A stretch of DNA of 64,000 nt from Jacaranda mimosifolia (taxonomy: Eukaryota; Streptophyta; Magnoliopsida; Lamiales; Bignoniaceae). The stretch spans positions 35,112,760-35,176,759 of the forward strand of contig CM032127.1 of the NCBI GenBank assembly GCA_018894105.1, given 5' to 3'. Numbering within the stretch: position 1 is the stretch's first letter; every line of letters starts with the position of its first letter. Below the pieces are notes generated by a model, which saw only the letters and a list, made by a program, of their open reading frames with translations, was not told where the DNA came from and did no database searches. The translations under genes and the position numbers were made by a program. Below, piece by piece: positions 1 to 10,844 of this stretch.

Positions 1-655
1 TTTGTGTGTGACCCATTAGGTTCTACCCATTCATTCGACATGGGCTCACAACTCTTTGTGACTTAAGAATATTGAATATTCATATTAGTTTAAACTCCAT
101 GAAACTAATTGACTCAATTCAACTAATCTCCATTAATTGAAGAGTACCCAATCTCCATGGTCGATGTCCAACCTCAAGCCCATGGAGGCCAACTAATTGG
201 CTGAAATGAATGCTTTTAGAAAACCATTCTAGCACTACGCATACCATGTAAATACGGTCTTGCTGTCTCCTATCTCTCAAAAGAGGCCTAGGATAAGATA
301 TTTATCGGCTCCATAATAGACTCGATTCTATATTTTAATTCCCAATGTTCGATTCCCCTTTATGATATCATATTTGGAAAACTTTTTTTTCAAATTATCA
401 TACTACCTTGCGTAAGAATTTCTTGGAATTGATCATCATAGAATACATAGGAGATGTACTCACCATTCATAGTGACGAGAAGATAGATCCCATTTTGGAT
501 CTCACAAAACTCCATGTCTAAGTGGCTCATTCCCAATCTCCACCTGAACAACCCACTACGTGGCTAGGGAAGAGTCAAATCCTAAGGACCTAAACACAAG
601 GTCAAAGGACTAATTATATGCACTAGCGTAAGCTGGAGAATTTGACACTACCAAT
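1..655 (-). repeat. L0: minus-strand copia LTR, left segment
   Basis: Reverse-complement LTR sequence of the family that fills this window. It enters from the left edge already inside U3 and runs until a plus-strand LTR interrupts it at 656. The match to the other minus LTRs (for example 30310-30960) is continuous. It resumes at 2883. Its 3' end (U5, TATA region) lies outside the window. Confidence 0.9.
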
Positions 656-1770
656 TGTTGGAATAGTACCCTACAAGCTAATTAGATTGGCATTGTAAAC
701 TATTTCATTTGTGATACAATCTTGATTGAATGATTTTTATAATATAGCCATCTTCATCTTATGTTTATATTTACTTCACTGACATTTGGTTGAAGCCCTT
801 AGATCACACAAGATTACGACACTTGGTCACGCATTGGGTGGTGATCATGGAATAAGTCTTGCACGGTCGTAATCTTAAATCTTCCAAGTCATAGGATCTT
901 ATGAGATAGGGCATCTAAGATCTAAATTAGACTTGTACTAACGATGCATAGATCTAAGTCGTTGGATATTGCTTTGTTTCATAAACAATCGCATATGAGA
1001 TATGGATGCATGTTAGTGGGTACTTGTCAGAGAGCAAGGCACTGAAGGCCCACCCGGAGAATATACTAGATAGCCAAAGTGGCAAATTCTCCAACTTACA
1101 CTAGTGCATATAATTAGTCCTTTGACTTGAGGATCATGGCAACCTTGCGTTTAGGTCCTCATGCTTTGACTCCTCATTGGTCACCTAGTAGGCCATTCAG
1201 GTGGTGATTGGGCATGAGCTACTTAGACATGGAGGTTTGTGAGATCAAGATGGAATCTGACTCCTCATCTTTGTGAAGGGCGAGTGCATCTCCTATGTAT
1301 TCTATAATGATCGATTTTAAGGAGTCCTTAAGCAAGGCAGTATGACAATTTGGAAATGGAGTTTTCCAAAAATGAGGTCATAAAGTGGAATTGAACATTA
1401 GAAATAGAGACATAGCATCGAGGTTATTAGGGAGCCGACAAATATCTTATCATAGGCTTTTTTTAGGAGATAGGAGATGGAAGGACTGTATTTGCATAGT
1501 GCGCGTAGAGCTATGATGGTTCTCCAAAACTATTCATTTCAGCTAATTAGTTGGGCTTCATGGGCTTGAGGTTGGATATCGACCATGGAGATTGCGTACT
1601 CTTCAATTAATGGAGATTAATTAAATTGAGTCAATTAGTTTAAAGGAGTTTAAACTCAAATGAACATACGATATTCAAAAGTCGCAAGGAGTTGTGAGCC
1701 CATGCCCAATGAATGGTAGAACCTATTGAGTCACACACAAAAGCCAATTACATTTTCTAGGTAATGGAGG

Positions 1771-2060
1771 AACTTTCTAAGTGTTAGAAAATTTGCTCCA
1801 TGGAGACCAATTATAGGAGGACCGAAAATTGAGGTCTATGTTGGCTTGATTAATTTAAGTGTTAAAATGATCAACTAATTTAAAGAGTTAGATTAGAGCA
1901 ATAATTAAGGAGTTAATTAATTGGTGCCACATGGCCATCAATTGGTCGAGTTAATTTAAAGAGTTAAGTTAACAAAATTAAACTTAAAGAGTTAAGCTAG
2001 TGACTTGAGAGTTAAGTCAAGAGTTAATTAACTAAATTAAATTTTTTTATTTAATTAATG
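1771..2060 (+). repeat. U3 hairpin array of solo LTR N
   Basis: Serial short inverted repeats centred on GAG or GTG between TTA/TAA arms, such as the unit around TTAAAGAGTTAAGTTAAC and the unit GACTTGAGAGTTAAGTC. It is a more decayed version of the array at 6751-7023. Confidence 0.7.
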
Positions 2061-2225
2061 AGAAGAATATATTTTGGAAGAAAAATTCAAATGATAGGAT
2101 CATTTAAGTGTGACATTTAATTAATTTGAAATTAGATTTTAAACGTAATTTAAATGCACACAAATTCAAAATTGAATTTGCTAACTAAGCATGCATGTAG
2201 GTGGTCCCCCCCCAACCTTGAGGAA

Positions 2226-2279
2226 GGTGTGATGACACTTTGGATTCACACCATCATCACTCTATATATAGATATAGAG
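2226..2279 (+). promoter_or_regulatory. LTR core promoter of N: inverted repeat plus palindromic TATA box
   Basis: GGTGTGA (2226-2232) pairs with TCACACC (2246-2252). Just downstream is CTCTATATATAGATATAGAG (2260-2279), a near-palindromic TATA box. The same arrangement recurs in the other LTRs. Promoter role is inferred from LTR position and the TATA motif. Confidence 0.7.
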
Positions 2280-2882
2280 TGAGGGTGGCAGCATCTAGCA
2301 TTTTTTGCAAGTGAAGAATTAGATTATCACTTTTCTCTCCATTTTCAAGGTGTTCATTCATGTGTTGAAGATCACCTTCCTCTTTTTCTCCCTACCCAAG
2401 AATCAGCCATCTCCTTCTCAACTCTCCTCTCTTTCTCCAGCTAAAAGTGAGGAGTAGTAGGAATTGGATTGATGTGTGGATCATTTCGATAGAGGCAACA
2501 CAAACGATTTGCTAAGCCTTTGGAGATCCACCTACGAGGCTAGTCTTTTGTTGATTTTATTCCAAGAGATCCAGAAGGATTTTTGAGCTGAAATTTGCTC
2601 CAAAATCTTGCTCAAGGAGTTTATCATCTATTGGAATTTTTTCAGTATTTTTGGAGAGTTTTGAATCGGTCAAAAACCACTTGATTCCAGCTACGCCACT
2701 GTCTAGCAGATTCCATTTGAAGAAGGAGTTCTTCAATCTACCTTTGGATTTTTCTAATCTATGTAACTCTCCAACCAAATATAAATTGTAAAACATGTTT
2801 AGATCCTTGGTAGCTTATGAGCAATGGGTTATTTAAGCTTTTGAAGTTTTATTATTGGATCCTAGTGCCTTACTTGCTTTCA

Positions 2883-3314
2883 CCGACTTGCCTCTTCGGC
2901 TGTCTAGTGGGTTTTCTAGGCCAGCCTTCAGTGCCTTATTCTTTAACAAGCACCCACTAACATACACCCATATCTCATATGGCATTGCTTATGAAACGGA
3001 GAAATATCCAACCTTTGGATTTATGCATCGTTAGTGCAAGTCTATCCGAATCTTAGATGCCCTATCTCATAAGATCTTACAACTTGGAAGATTTAAGATC
3101 ATGACTGTGTAAGGCTTGTTTCATGATCACCACTCCTTGCGTGACCAAGCCCCGTAGTCTTGTGTGATCTAAAGGCTTCAACCAAATGCTAGTGAAGTAG
3201 ATATAAACATAAGATGAAGATAGCTATCTAAAGAATATTATTCAATCAAGACTGTATTACAAGTGAAATAGTTTACATGCTAATCTAATTGCCTTGTGGG
3301 GCACTATTTCAACA
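2883..3314 (-). repeat. L0: minus-strand LTR, right segment
   Basis: Continuation of the LTR broken at 655, ending in TTTCAACA at 3314, the reverse complement of the family's LTR start. The next five bases, atcat (3315-3319), are the expected TSD copy; its partner is outside the window. L0 therefore lies in the leader of plus-strand element D. Whether L0 is a solo LTR or part of a full element cannot be seen. Confidence 0.85.
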
Positions 3315-3613
3315 ATCATGTGGATCTACATGAAAAGTGAGACATAATATATCAAGTGTTGCATAGAGATGCAATTAGCAAAAGATGCTTACCTTCTAAT
3401 TGTTTGTAAATGGTAGTCATCAGGGGTCCACTCACAAGTTCTTTGGGCCTTATTCTCACTAGGAAATGAGATTTCCCGAATTCTTCTAAGGGGTGAAGAA
3501 TTTGATAAAATAGTAGTAGAAAAACATGCTTGAAAGTCCATAAACATGTTTTCAATATCAATATTTGATCACATGCTTATACTCTCTTTTTCGCCTATTT
3601 GTAGATTTTTGAA
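3315..3613 (+). other. D: distal end of the untranslated leader
   Basis: Last ~300 bp of the leader before gag. It matches 8268-8554 of A and 18570-18871 of M. It keeps one full unit of the four-hairpin leader array (about 3409-3432, core GTCATCAGGGGTC, same subtype as C) and the end of another, cut by L0. No coding sequence is seen. Confidence 0.8.
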
Positions 3614-5055
3614 ATGTCAAATCAAATAGCTAAGATTCCCCTCAATGCTATTTTGGAAACTAATAAACTCATTGGGCCTAACTTCCAAGATTGGCTCAGA
3701 AACCTCAAGATTATACTTGATTTCGAAAAGAGGACCCATGTGTTTACTTAAAGTCCACCGGACACTATTGGTGATGATGCCACCGATGAGGCACTTGAAG
3801 CATTCACGAAGTTTATGGATGATGATCTACAAATAGGATATCTCATGATGGCTTTTATGTCTAATGAATTCCAAAAGTCTCACGAGCACATGAAAATGAT
3901 TCTTGAGATGCATTTGCATCTACAGGAGTTGTTGGTAGGTAAACTAGACATAAAAGGTTTTCATTGTCTAAGGAGCTCTTTAAAATTAGAATGAATGAGG
4001 CTCGAGTGTCCATGACTATGGGCTAAAAATGATTGATCTCATTGAGAAGCATGGCCAATTAGACATAGTCACGGATAATGAACTTTATGTGGATTTGATC
4101 CTTCAATCATAACCTAGCTCATCTGACCAATTTATTGTGAACTTCAACATGACTAAGCAAGAAATAACGATCAACGAGTTGGTCAATATGTTAGTGACCA
4201 CTGAGGCGACTATGAAAAAGGATAAGCTTCTTATGCTTGCTTCCTCATCCAAGTTTAAGGGCCGTAGTGGTGCTAGAAAAGGGAGGTAAAAAGAAGAAAA
4301 ATTCTTCTTCTAAGGGAAAACAACCTTTGAAAGGTTTGGGGGGGATCAAGAAAAAGAAAAAGGCCAAAGCCAATGCAACTTGTTTCTACTATGGCGAGAA
4401 AGGCCATTAGAAAACGAATTGCAAGGAATACCTTGGCACACTTGGGAAGGGTATGTACTTTATTAAAGTGCACTTAACGATAAATTCTTCCTCATGGGTA
4501 TTGGATACTGCATGTGCTTCTCACCTTTGTAATTCATTACAGGGGATGGCAAGAAGAACGAGTCTCAATAAAGGGAATATGATCATCTACCTTGAAAATG
4601 GAGCAAAAATTGCGGCCATAGTCAAAGACATAATCAAGCTGGACTTAGGGAATTCCTTTATTGTACTTGATCCTTGCTACTATGTACCCAATCTTGTTAA
4701 GAACATTATTTCTATTCTCATTTTGGATAATGAAGGATATGATTTTTCTATATCTAACGGAATGTTAAAAGCATTAAAGAATGGTTCTTTAATTGCACAA
4801 GGTACATTAAACAATGGATCCAATATATTAGATTCTCAACCTTCATTGATGCATATTCAATCAAGAAAAATAAAATTAGATAACCAAGAAAATGCCATCT
4901 TATGGCATGCAAGACTTGGACATATTTCCTAAAATAGGATGAGTAAGTTAGAAGCTCTTGAAACACTAAATCTTAGTGGCATTGAGGATCTTCCTACTTG
5001 TGAGTCTTGTTTAAAGGGAAAAATGATCAAAACTCCTTTCGTAGGACAAATGGAG
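3614..5055 (+). pseudogene. D: decayed gag, protease and GAG-pre-integrase
   Basis: This is the 5' half of a Ty1/copia polyprotein. Gag forms the particle, the aspartic protease cuts the polyprotein, and the pre-integrase segment leads into integrase. The canonical start has mutated from ATG to ATA (3626); an in-frame ATG lies 12 bp upstream (3614). The DWLRN gag motif follows, and a stop appears near 3750. The zinc knuckle at 4381-4422 reads C-Y-H-C where C-C-H-C is expected, and contains an in-frame stop. The protease keeps its catalytic Asp in DTAC (4504), within an open stretch 4453-4932. The LWHARLGHIS motif of the pre-integrase domain ends at a stop at 4930-4932. The reading continues to GQMEL, where element C is inserted after tggag; integrase resumes at 31414. 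Non-functional. Confidence 0.9.
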
Positions 5056-5615
5056 TGAAAGAGTGTGTAGCGCAAGCATCTATGAAATAAAGCAAATAAA
5101 GCTAAATCAAAACTTGTCTACACACCTCCCAAGGATCAAATCATGCTGTAAAATGGATTTAGACGAAGATAAATACCTTAAATGCTCAAAAATTCAAGGT
5201 AGAACGGAAGAAAGGCTTGAACACTTCAAAGCTATCTTCTTCTGGCACAACGGCTACTTGGCAACTTTTTCCCTATCAAAACATCTCCAAATTCACTGAA
5301 ATTTGGACATAACCTCAACACCTTGGGGAAGCTCCAGTAAAAATTTCAGCAGAAAATGAATCCGGTAAGGTCAGAAGACACGCCTCCAAAGTTTCTACCC
5401 TTGCATTGGATCTCACAAAACGAAGCTATCCAATTGTTTAGCCTCTAATGTGATGATCCACACACCATAGGAAAATCCAAATCAATCCTTAGTTAGCTGG
5501 AAAACTAAGGAGAAAATAAATGATAAAAGCTAAAATTTAGGAGTAATGGTGAAGAAGAAAGTGTGAGACTTCAACACCTGAGTGAATCACACAATTTGGA
5601 GGGAAAAGTAGAATC
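5056..5615 (-). repeat. C: 3' LTR, segment 1 (U5/R end)
   Basis: Aligns with 29164-29721 of C's other LTR, including the GAGTGTGTAGC tip. It is interrupted after gaatc (5611-5615) by element A. Confidence 0.9.
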
Positions 5616-6750
5616 TGTTGGAACATTGCCCCACAAGCCAATTAGATTGGTCTTGTAAACTATTTCCTCGTAAGACAATCTTGATTAAATAACATTCATT
5701 ATAGGGCCATGTTCATCTTACGCTCATTATTACTTCATTGGCATTCGTTGAAGCTCTTAGATCACATAAAACTACGTGACTTGGTCACCTACTGGGTGGT
5801 GATGATGGAATAAGTCTTATACGATCATGTTCTTAAATTTTCCAAGTCATAGGATCTTATGAGATAGGGCATCTAACATCTGGGTAGACTTACACTAACG
5901 ATGCATAATCCAAGGGTTGGATGTTGCTCCCATCCATGAGCAATCCCATATGAGATATGAATGTATTTTAATGGGTGCTTGTTAGAGAATAAGGCACTGA
6001 AGGCCCGCCTAGAGAATCCACTAGATAGCCGAAGTGGCAAGTTGGTAGTGACAAGTTCTCCAGCCTACGCTAGTGCATATAATTAATCCTTTGAGCTGAG
6101 GATCCATAGTAACCTTGTGTTCAGGTCCTCATACTTTGACTCTTTCTTCGTCACTTAGCAGGTCACACGGGTTGAGATTGGGCATGAGCTACTAGACATA
6201 GAGGTTTGTGAGATCCAAGATGGAATCCGACTCCTCGCTTTTGTGAAGGGCTACTGCATCTCCTATGCATTCTATAGTGATTGATTCCAAGAAATCCTTG
6301 CACAAGGTGATGTGATAATTTGGAAAGGTGTTTCCAAAGATGAGGTCACTAAAGGAATCGAACATTGAGAATAGAAGCATAGTATTGAGGCTATTAGGGA
6401 ACAAACTAATATCTTGCCCTAGGCCTTTTTCATGGAGATAGGAGACGGATGGACCATATTTGCATAGTATGCGTAATGCTTGAATGGTTCTTCAAGAGCA
6501 TTCATTTCGGCCAATTAGTTGGGCCCCATGGGCTTGAGGTTGGCCATCGACCATGAAGATTGGGTACTTTTCAATTAATGAGATTAATTGAATTGAGCCA
6601 CTTAGTTTAAAAAAGTTTAAACTAATATGAATATTTGATATTCCATAAGTCACAAGGAGTTGTGAGCCCATGTCCAATGATAGTATAACCTAATGGGTCA
6701 CAAACAAAAGCCAAATTGAATGACCTATTGAAGAAAGGAGAATTTTCTAA

Positions 6751-7023
6751 GTGTTAGAAATTCATCTTGAACGGTTTTGAAGGAGGTGAAAATTGGAGTC
6801 ATTTTTGGCTTGATCAATTTAAGAGTTAAATTGGTCAATTTAATTTAAAATTTAAATTAAGATCAATTAATTAAGAGTTAATTAATTGATGCCACATGAC
6901 TATCAATTGTTCAAATTAATTTAAGAGTTAAATTAATTTTGACTAGCTTAAAGAGTTAAGCACTTTGACTTAAGAGTTAAGTCAAAGGATTATTAATTAA
7001 ATTAAAGTGTATAATTTAATTAA
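6751..7023 (+). repeat. A 5' LTR: array of consecutive GAG-loop hairpins in U3
   Basis: Seven inverted repeats in ~270 bp. One is GAATTTTCTAA-gtg-TTAGAAATTC near 6751. The others are 6812-6836 (11-bp arms, one wobble), 6862-6890 (13-bp perfect arms), 6913-6939 (12-bp perfect arms), 6946-6961 (6-bp arms, AGAG loop), 6963-6987 (11-bp perfect arms), and 6993-7023 (12-bp arms, 7-nt loop). Five of the six in 6812-7023 share the core TTAA-(A)GAG-TTAA, yet their outer arms differ from unit to unit while staying self-complementary. Confidence 0.88.
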
Positions 7024-7205
7024 AATTGGAGAGTTTATTTTGGAGAATATTATTAAACGAAGGGTTCATTTAATATGGAGTTAGAATTCATTTGGAAGAC
7101 ATTTCATTAGATGAAACGCAAATTCCAAATGACATTCAAAATTCACATTAACACTAGTTGTTAGTGGCCATCTTGGCATGGACATATGGCATGCCCTCCT
7201 TGAAG

Positions 7206-7249
7206 ATGGTGCATGACCACACACCATCCTTCTCTTATATATAGATATT
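7206..7249 (+). promoter_or_regulatory. A 5' LTR core promoter
   Basis: Short inverted repeat ATGGTG (7206-7211) / CACCAT (7222-7227), then TTATATATAGATA near 7235. Same layout as the other LTRs, but shorter arms and a less symmetric TATA box. Confidence 0.6.
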
Positions 7250-7859
7250 GGAGGGGGCGGCCACAAGCTAGCAAGTGCGCAATGTCTGCATTATTCTCCC
7301 AACAACTTTGTTAGCAGGCATCTAATAATTAAAATCTCCACAAATCTCTTCAACCTCCTTCATCCTCCCCATCCATACTTGGCCTTCTTCCCTTCATTTC
7401 TCTGCAATTATCTTCAGCCATTTTTTTAGAGAAAAGGTCCATCCATTTTCTGTGTGGACTATATCGTTAGAGGCAATACATTTGGGTTGCTATTGCTCTT
7501 GTTGAAGCTGTTTCTGGCAGCTACTTGCACTGAGTTCTGGGAGGACTTATTTTGTTCTGATTGAGCCAAAATTTTGACTGTAGCATCTTCAAGGTGTTTA
7601 GGGAGTGAATTAAAATTTTCAACTCAAAAGGAGGAGTTTAACATGGGGAAATCGGTTGGTGTTCCTGCTGCGCCAGTAAGGCGACAGCTTCAAGAGTTGA
7701 AGGGTATTTTCTCTTGCTCCTTGATTTTCAGTTTCATCAAGGTATTTCCCTCTCTAAATCTGAGTCCGATGCATGTATAGATCCTTGTGGATATGTGGGC
7801 TAGTTTTATTCCAATTTTTTTTAAAATGTTTGGATCCTAGTGCCACAGGCACCTTCAAG

Positions 7860-7872
7860 TAGTATCGGAGCC
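7860..7872 (+). other. A: primer-binding site
   Basis: TAGTATCGGAGCC two bases after the LTR end. It resembles TGGTATCAGAGCC, complementary to the 3' end of plant initiator tRNA-Met, with two substitutions. It primes minus-strand DNA synthesis in intact relatives. Confidence 0.85.
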
Positions 7873-8554
7873 TTATTTGCGTATGGATTTGGATTTTGCT
7901 TGGATGATTGGTTCTTGTGAAGAATTGATCAACATCACCATGTACTTGATACATATGATGGGTTGGAGTGTATGGATGTTCCTATTTGTGGCTCTTAAGT
8001 CAAAATGGATAAAAATTAAAAGGAGTTTTAATTAATCCATGCCTTCTACCAATAGTACACGCCATGACAACGCTACTGAATTTGTGTGATGACACTCGAA
8101 GTAGGGGTCACACTTAGGCGGAAAGCTGTGAGCATATACTTAACACATGATGCACCTTTGATTTGAGAACCACCATGCATTGGCACACGAGTTGTGGAGC
8201 TGTCTCGAATCAAAGTTTGATTGGTAGATTCGACTTAACACTTAGTAATATAGATGCACTCGAAGCGGGGTGTCTACATGAAAAGTGAGGCAAAATATAT
8301 CAAGAGTTGCATGAGATGCAATTAACAAGTGTTGCTTACTTTTGGTTGTTTGTAGATGGCACTTGAAGCGGGGGTCCACTTACAAATTCTTAGGATCTTG
8401 ATTTCTAGAATTCTTCTAGGGGGAAGGATTTGATAAAATACTGGGAGAAAAACATGCTGGAAAGACCGTAAACATATTTTTAATATCAAAATTCAATCAT
8501 ATGCTTACATTCTTTTTTCGCCTCTTATAGATTTTTCCAAATCTTCAAAATAAA
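7873..8554 (+). other. A: leader with a ~1.25-kb deletion and the four-hairpin array
   Basis: Untranslated leader, 0.68 kb against about 1.95 kb in M, E, C, F and G. The sequence jumps at about 7995 from the GTGGCTCT block straight to TAAGTCAAAATGG, which in M lie at about 17040 and 18291. The GC-rich island and the GTGGTGCAC hairpin are therefore lost. The four-hairpin array is kept: units near 8089-8111, 8178-8205, 8253-8275 and 8355-8378. Confidence 0.82.
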
Positions 8555-9390
8555 ATGGCGAAAAATCCCATCGCAAGCATTTTGGAAACCAATAAACTCA
8601 CAGAGCCTAACTTCCATGATTGGTTAAGGAACCTTAAATCATTCTTGACTCCGAAAAGAGGACTTGCGTACTTGATCAAAGTCCGCCGGACACCATGGGT
8701 AATGATGCCACCGATGAGGCCTGTGAATTATTCACTAAATTTGTAGATGATAATCTACAAGTGTCTACAAGTGAGATGCCTCATGATGGCTTCCATGGCT
8801 AATGAGCTCCCAAAGACTCACGAGTATATAAAACATGCATGTGAGATCTACAAACACCTACAAGAGTTGTATGGTGCACAAACAAGACATGAAAGGTTTG
8901 CTTTGTCTAGAGAGCTCTTTAGATCAAGGATGGTAGAGGGTTCAAATGTCCATGATCATGGGCTTAAGATGATTGGACTCATCGAAAAGCTTGGACAACT
9001 AGATGTGGTTATGGATAATGATCTCTAAGTGGATTTTTTGATTCTACAGTCATTGCCTCTTTTGTTCGACCAATTCATTATGAACTTTAATATGTCTAAG
9101 CAAAAGTTGTTGATTAATGAATTGGTGAACGTGATGGTGACCGCCAAGGTGACTATGAAAAAGAAAAAGCCTCTTATGTTTGTTTCTGCCTCTAAGTTGA
9201 AAGGCACTAAGGGTTTTAGAAAGGGAGGTAAGAGGAAGAAGAGTTCTTCCTTGAAAGAAAAGCAACCCTTGAAAGGTTCGGTGGAGTTAAGAAAAAGAAA
9301 GGTGACAAACTAATTCGACTTGGTTTTACTATGGCGAAAAGGGGCATCGAAAAGGAAACTACAAAGAATACCTTGACACACTTAGGAAGG
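8555..9390 (+). pseudogene. A: gag (broken)
   Basis: Copia Gag, the capsid and RNA-binding protein. The start ATG at 8555 gives MAKNPIASILE, the family's normal start, followed by DWLRN. The frame breaks near 8650-8746 and resumes at 8747-9028, where HxHGLKMIGLIEKLGQLD is recognisable, then continues from 9029 past a stop. A basic Lys/Arg/Ser tract precedes the zinc knuckle at about 9313-9360. That knuckle reads W-Y-H-Y: all three cysteines of the CCHC motif are replaced, so RNA binding by it would be lost. Downstream it leads into protease with no separate start. Confidence 0.88.
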
Positions 9391-9960
9391 GCATGTACTT
9401 TATTGAAGTGCATTTGATGACTAATTCTTCCTCATGGGTATTTAATATCGCATGTGGTTCTCACCTTTGTAATTCGTTATAGGGGATGGAAAGAAGAATT
9501 AGTCTTAGTAAAGGGGATATGATCCTCTACCTAGGAAATGGCGCAAAAGTTGTCACCATGGTCCAAGGTGAAATCAAGTTAGACTTGGGGAATGCTTGCA
9601 TTGTATTTGATCCAGTTTATTATGTACCTAATCTTGTTAAGAACATTATTTCAATTCCTATTCTTAATAATGAAGGATATGATTTTTTTATACCGAATGG
9701 GAAAGCATTAAAGAATGGTTCTTTGATTGCTTAAGGTATACTAAATAACGGATTGCACATACTTGATTCTCAACCTTCACTAATGCACATTTAATCAAGT
9801 AAAAGAAAATTAGATAACCAAGAAGATGCCATCCTTTAGCATGTAAGAATTGGACATATTTCTAAAAATAGGATGAACAAGGTAGAAGATCTCTAAATAC
9901 TAAATGTTAGTGGCATTGAGGACCTTCATACTTGTAAATCTTGTTTAAAGGAAAACATGA
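9391..9960 (+). pseudogene. A: protease and GAG-pre-integrase (broken)
   Basis: The aspartic protease region is recognisable from NSSSWVF and GSHLCN, but the catalytic D-T has become N-I (AAT at 9444), so the protease is dead. A stop interrupts just after LCNSL (about 9481), and the open stretch 9486-9734 covers the YYVPNLVKNIISIPIL core. The pre-integrase region (LWHARLGHIS in relatives) carries several further stops. Confidence 0.85.
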
Positions 9961-10740
9961 CCAAAGCTCTTTTTATAGGACAAATGGAGCGCACCACAAG
10001 TCCTTTGGATTTGATCTATACGTATGTCTGTGGCCCACTAAGAGTTAGTGCGATAGGAGACTATTCCTACTTCATCACCTTCATTGATGATTATAGTCAG
10101 TATGGACATGTGTATCTTATGAAGTACAAGTTCGAAGCCTTTGAAAAGTTTAAAGAGTATAGGAATAAAGTGGAAAAGCAAAAAAAACTTAGTATTAAAG
10201 CACTTTGATTGAATCGAGGTGGCGAATACTTAAGTACTGAATTCTTGGATTATGTAAAAGATAATGAGATTCTCTTTCAATGGACTCCACCCGGCACACC
10301 CCAACACAATAAAGTAGCTGAAAGGAGAAAAAATACCTTGTTGGACATGGTATGTTCCGTGATGAGCTTTTTTGATGTGCCCATATCCTTTTGGGGACAC
10401 GCCTTAGAAACGGCAGCAAGGCTACTAAATGCAGTACCCTCAAAGTCGATGCGAATGACACTGCATGAGATATGGTTTGGCAAAGCACCCTCTTACCATT
10501 ATTTAAAGGTTTGGGGATCTCCCGCCTACATGAGATGTTTAGTGGGAGACAAATTGGATAGTAGATCCACCTTAGTTATTATTTTTATGATCCCTTGGAA
10601 CAAAAGGTATTTGTTTTAAGAAACGTCCACTTTTCGGAAAAGAAATTTCTATTGGACAAAAGGGGTGTTATCGTTGAACTAGATGAAGTTCAAGATGATC
10701 AACAAATCCCACAAGCGGTAAAAATAAGGAGCATCAAGAG
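9957..10740 (+). pseudogene. A: integrase (broken)
   Basis: Copia integrase (DDE transposase fold), which inserts the cDNA. Open stretches are 9957-10208 and 10209-10619. The zone matching T-D-V-C-G-P reads TYVCGP, so the first catalytic Asp is Tyr (10023-10025). The zone matching S-D-R-G-G-E-Y reads LNRGGEY, so the second Asp is Asn (10212-10214). The catalytic Glu is kept in VAERR. A TGA at 10206-10208 occupies a codon that is TGA or CAA in all six family copies here. The C-terminal GKAPSYHYLKVWGS block is clear. Confidence 0.88.
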
Positions 10741-10844
10741 CTTCACACACAACTTTTAAGAAGGCCGGACCGGAACAAGAAGCAACCCGAAAGGTTCGGA
10801 TTCCTTCATGAGAAGAGTTAATCGGATTGTGATCCGAAGACCTA

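Larger units (their letters stand above)
656..2882 (+). mobile_element. N: solo LTR nested in L0
   Basis: A complete LTR of 2227 bp starting TGTTGGAATAG and ending GCTTTCA, with no internal region attached. The flanks are ccaat (651-655) and ccgac (2883-2887). Other family copies read ccgac here, so this looks like a 5-bp TSD decayed by two transitions. L0 resumes directly afterwards. Solo LTRs normally arise when the two LTRs of one element recombine. It carries the U3 hairpin array (about 1771-2060) and a TATA region (2260-2279). Confidence 0.88.
5616..7857 (+). repeat. A: 5' LTR
   Basis: 2242 bp, TGTTGGAACATTGCCCC... to CACCTTCA, followed by AG and the PBS. It pairs with 12421-14651. It contains the clearest U3 hairpin array of the window (6751-7023) and a TATA box near 7235. 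Confidence 0.94.

Noticed and set aside
6751..7023. U3 hairpins as microRNA precursors
   Set aside because: Arms are 6-13 bp with 3-4-nt loops, far too short for plant pre-miRNA.
8083..8378. Leader repeats as a CRISPR-like array or satellite
   Set aside because: Only four degenerate units with non-uniform spacing, in the untranslated leader of a eukaryotic LTR element.
10195..10488. 97-codon minus-strand open frame opposite A's integrase
   Set aside because: It is the antisense shadow of a recognisable integrase region; the same applies to 20682-21116 opposite M.
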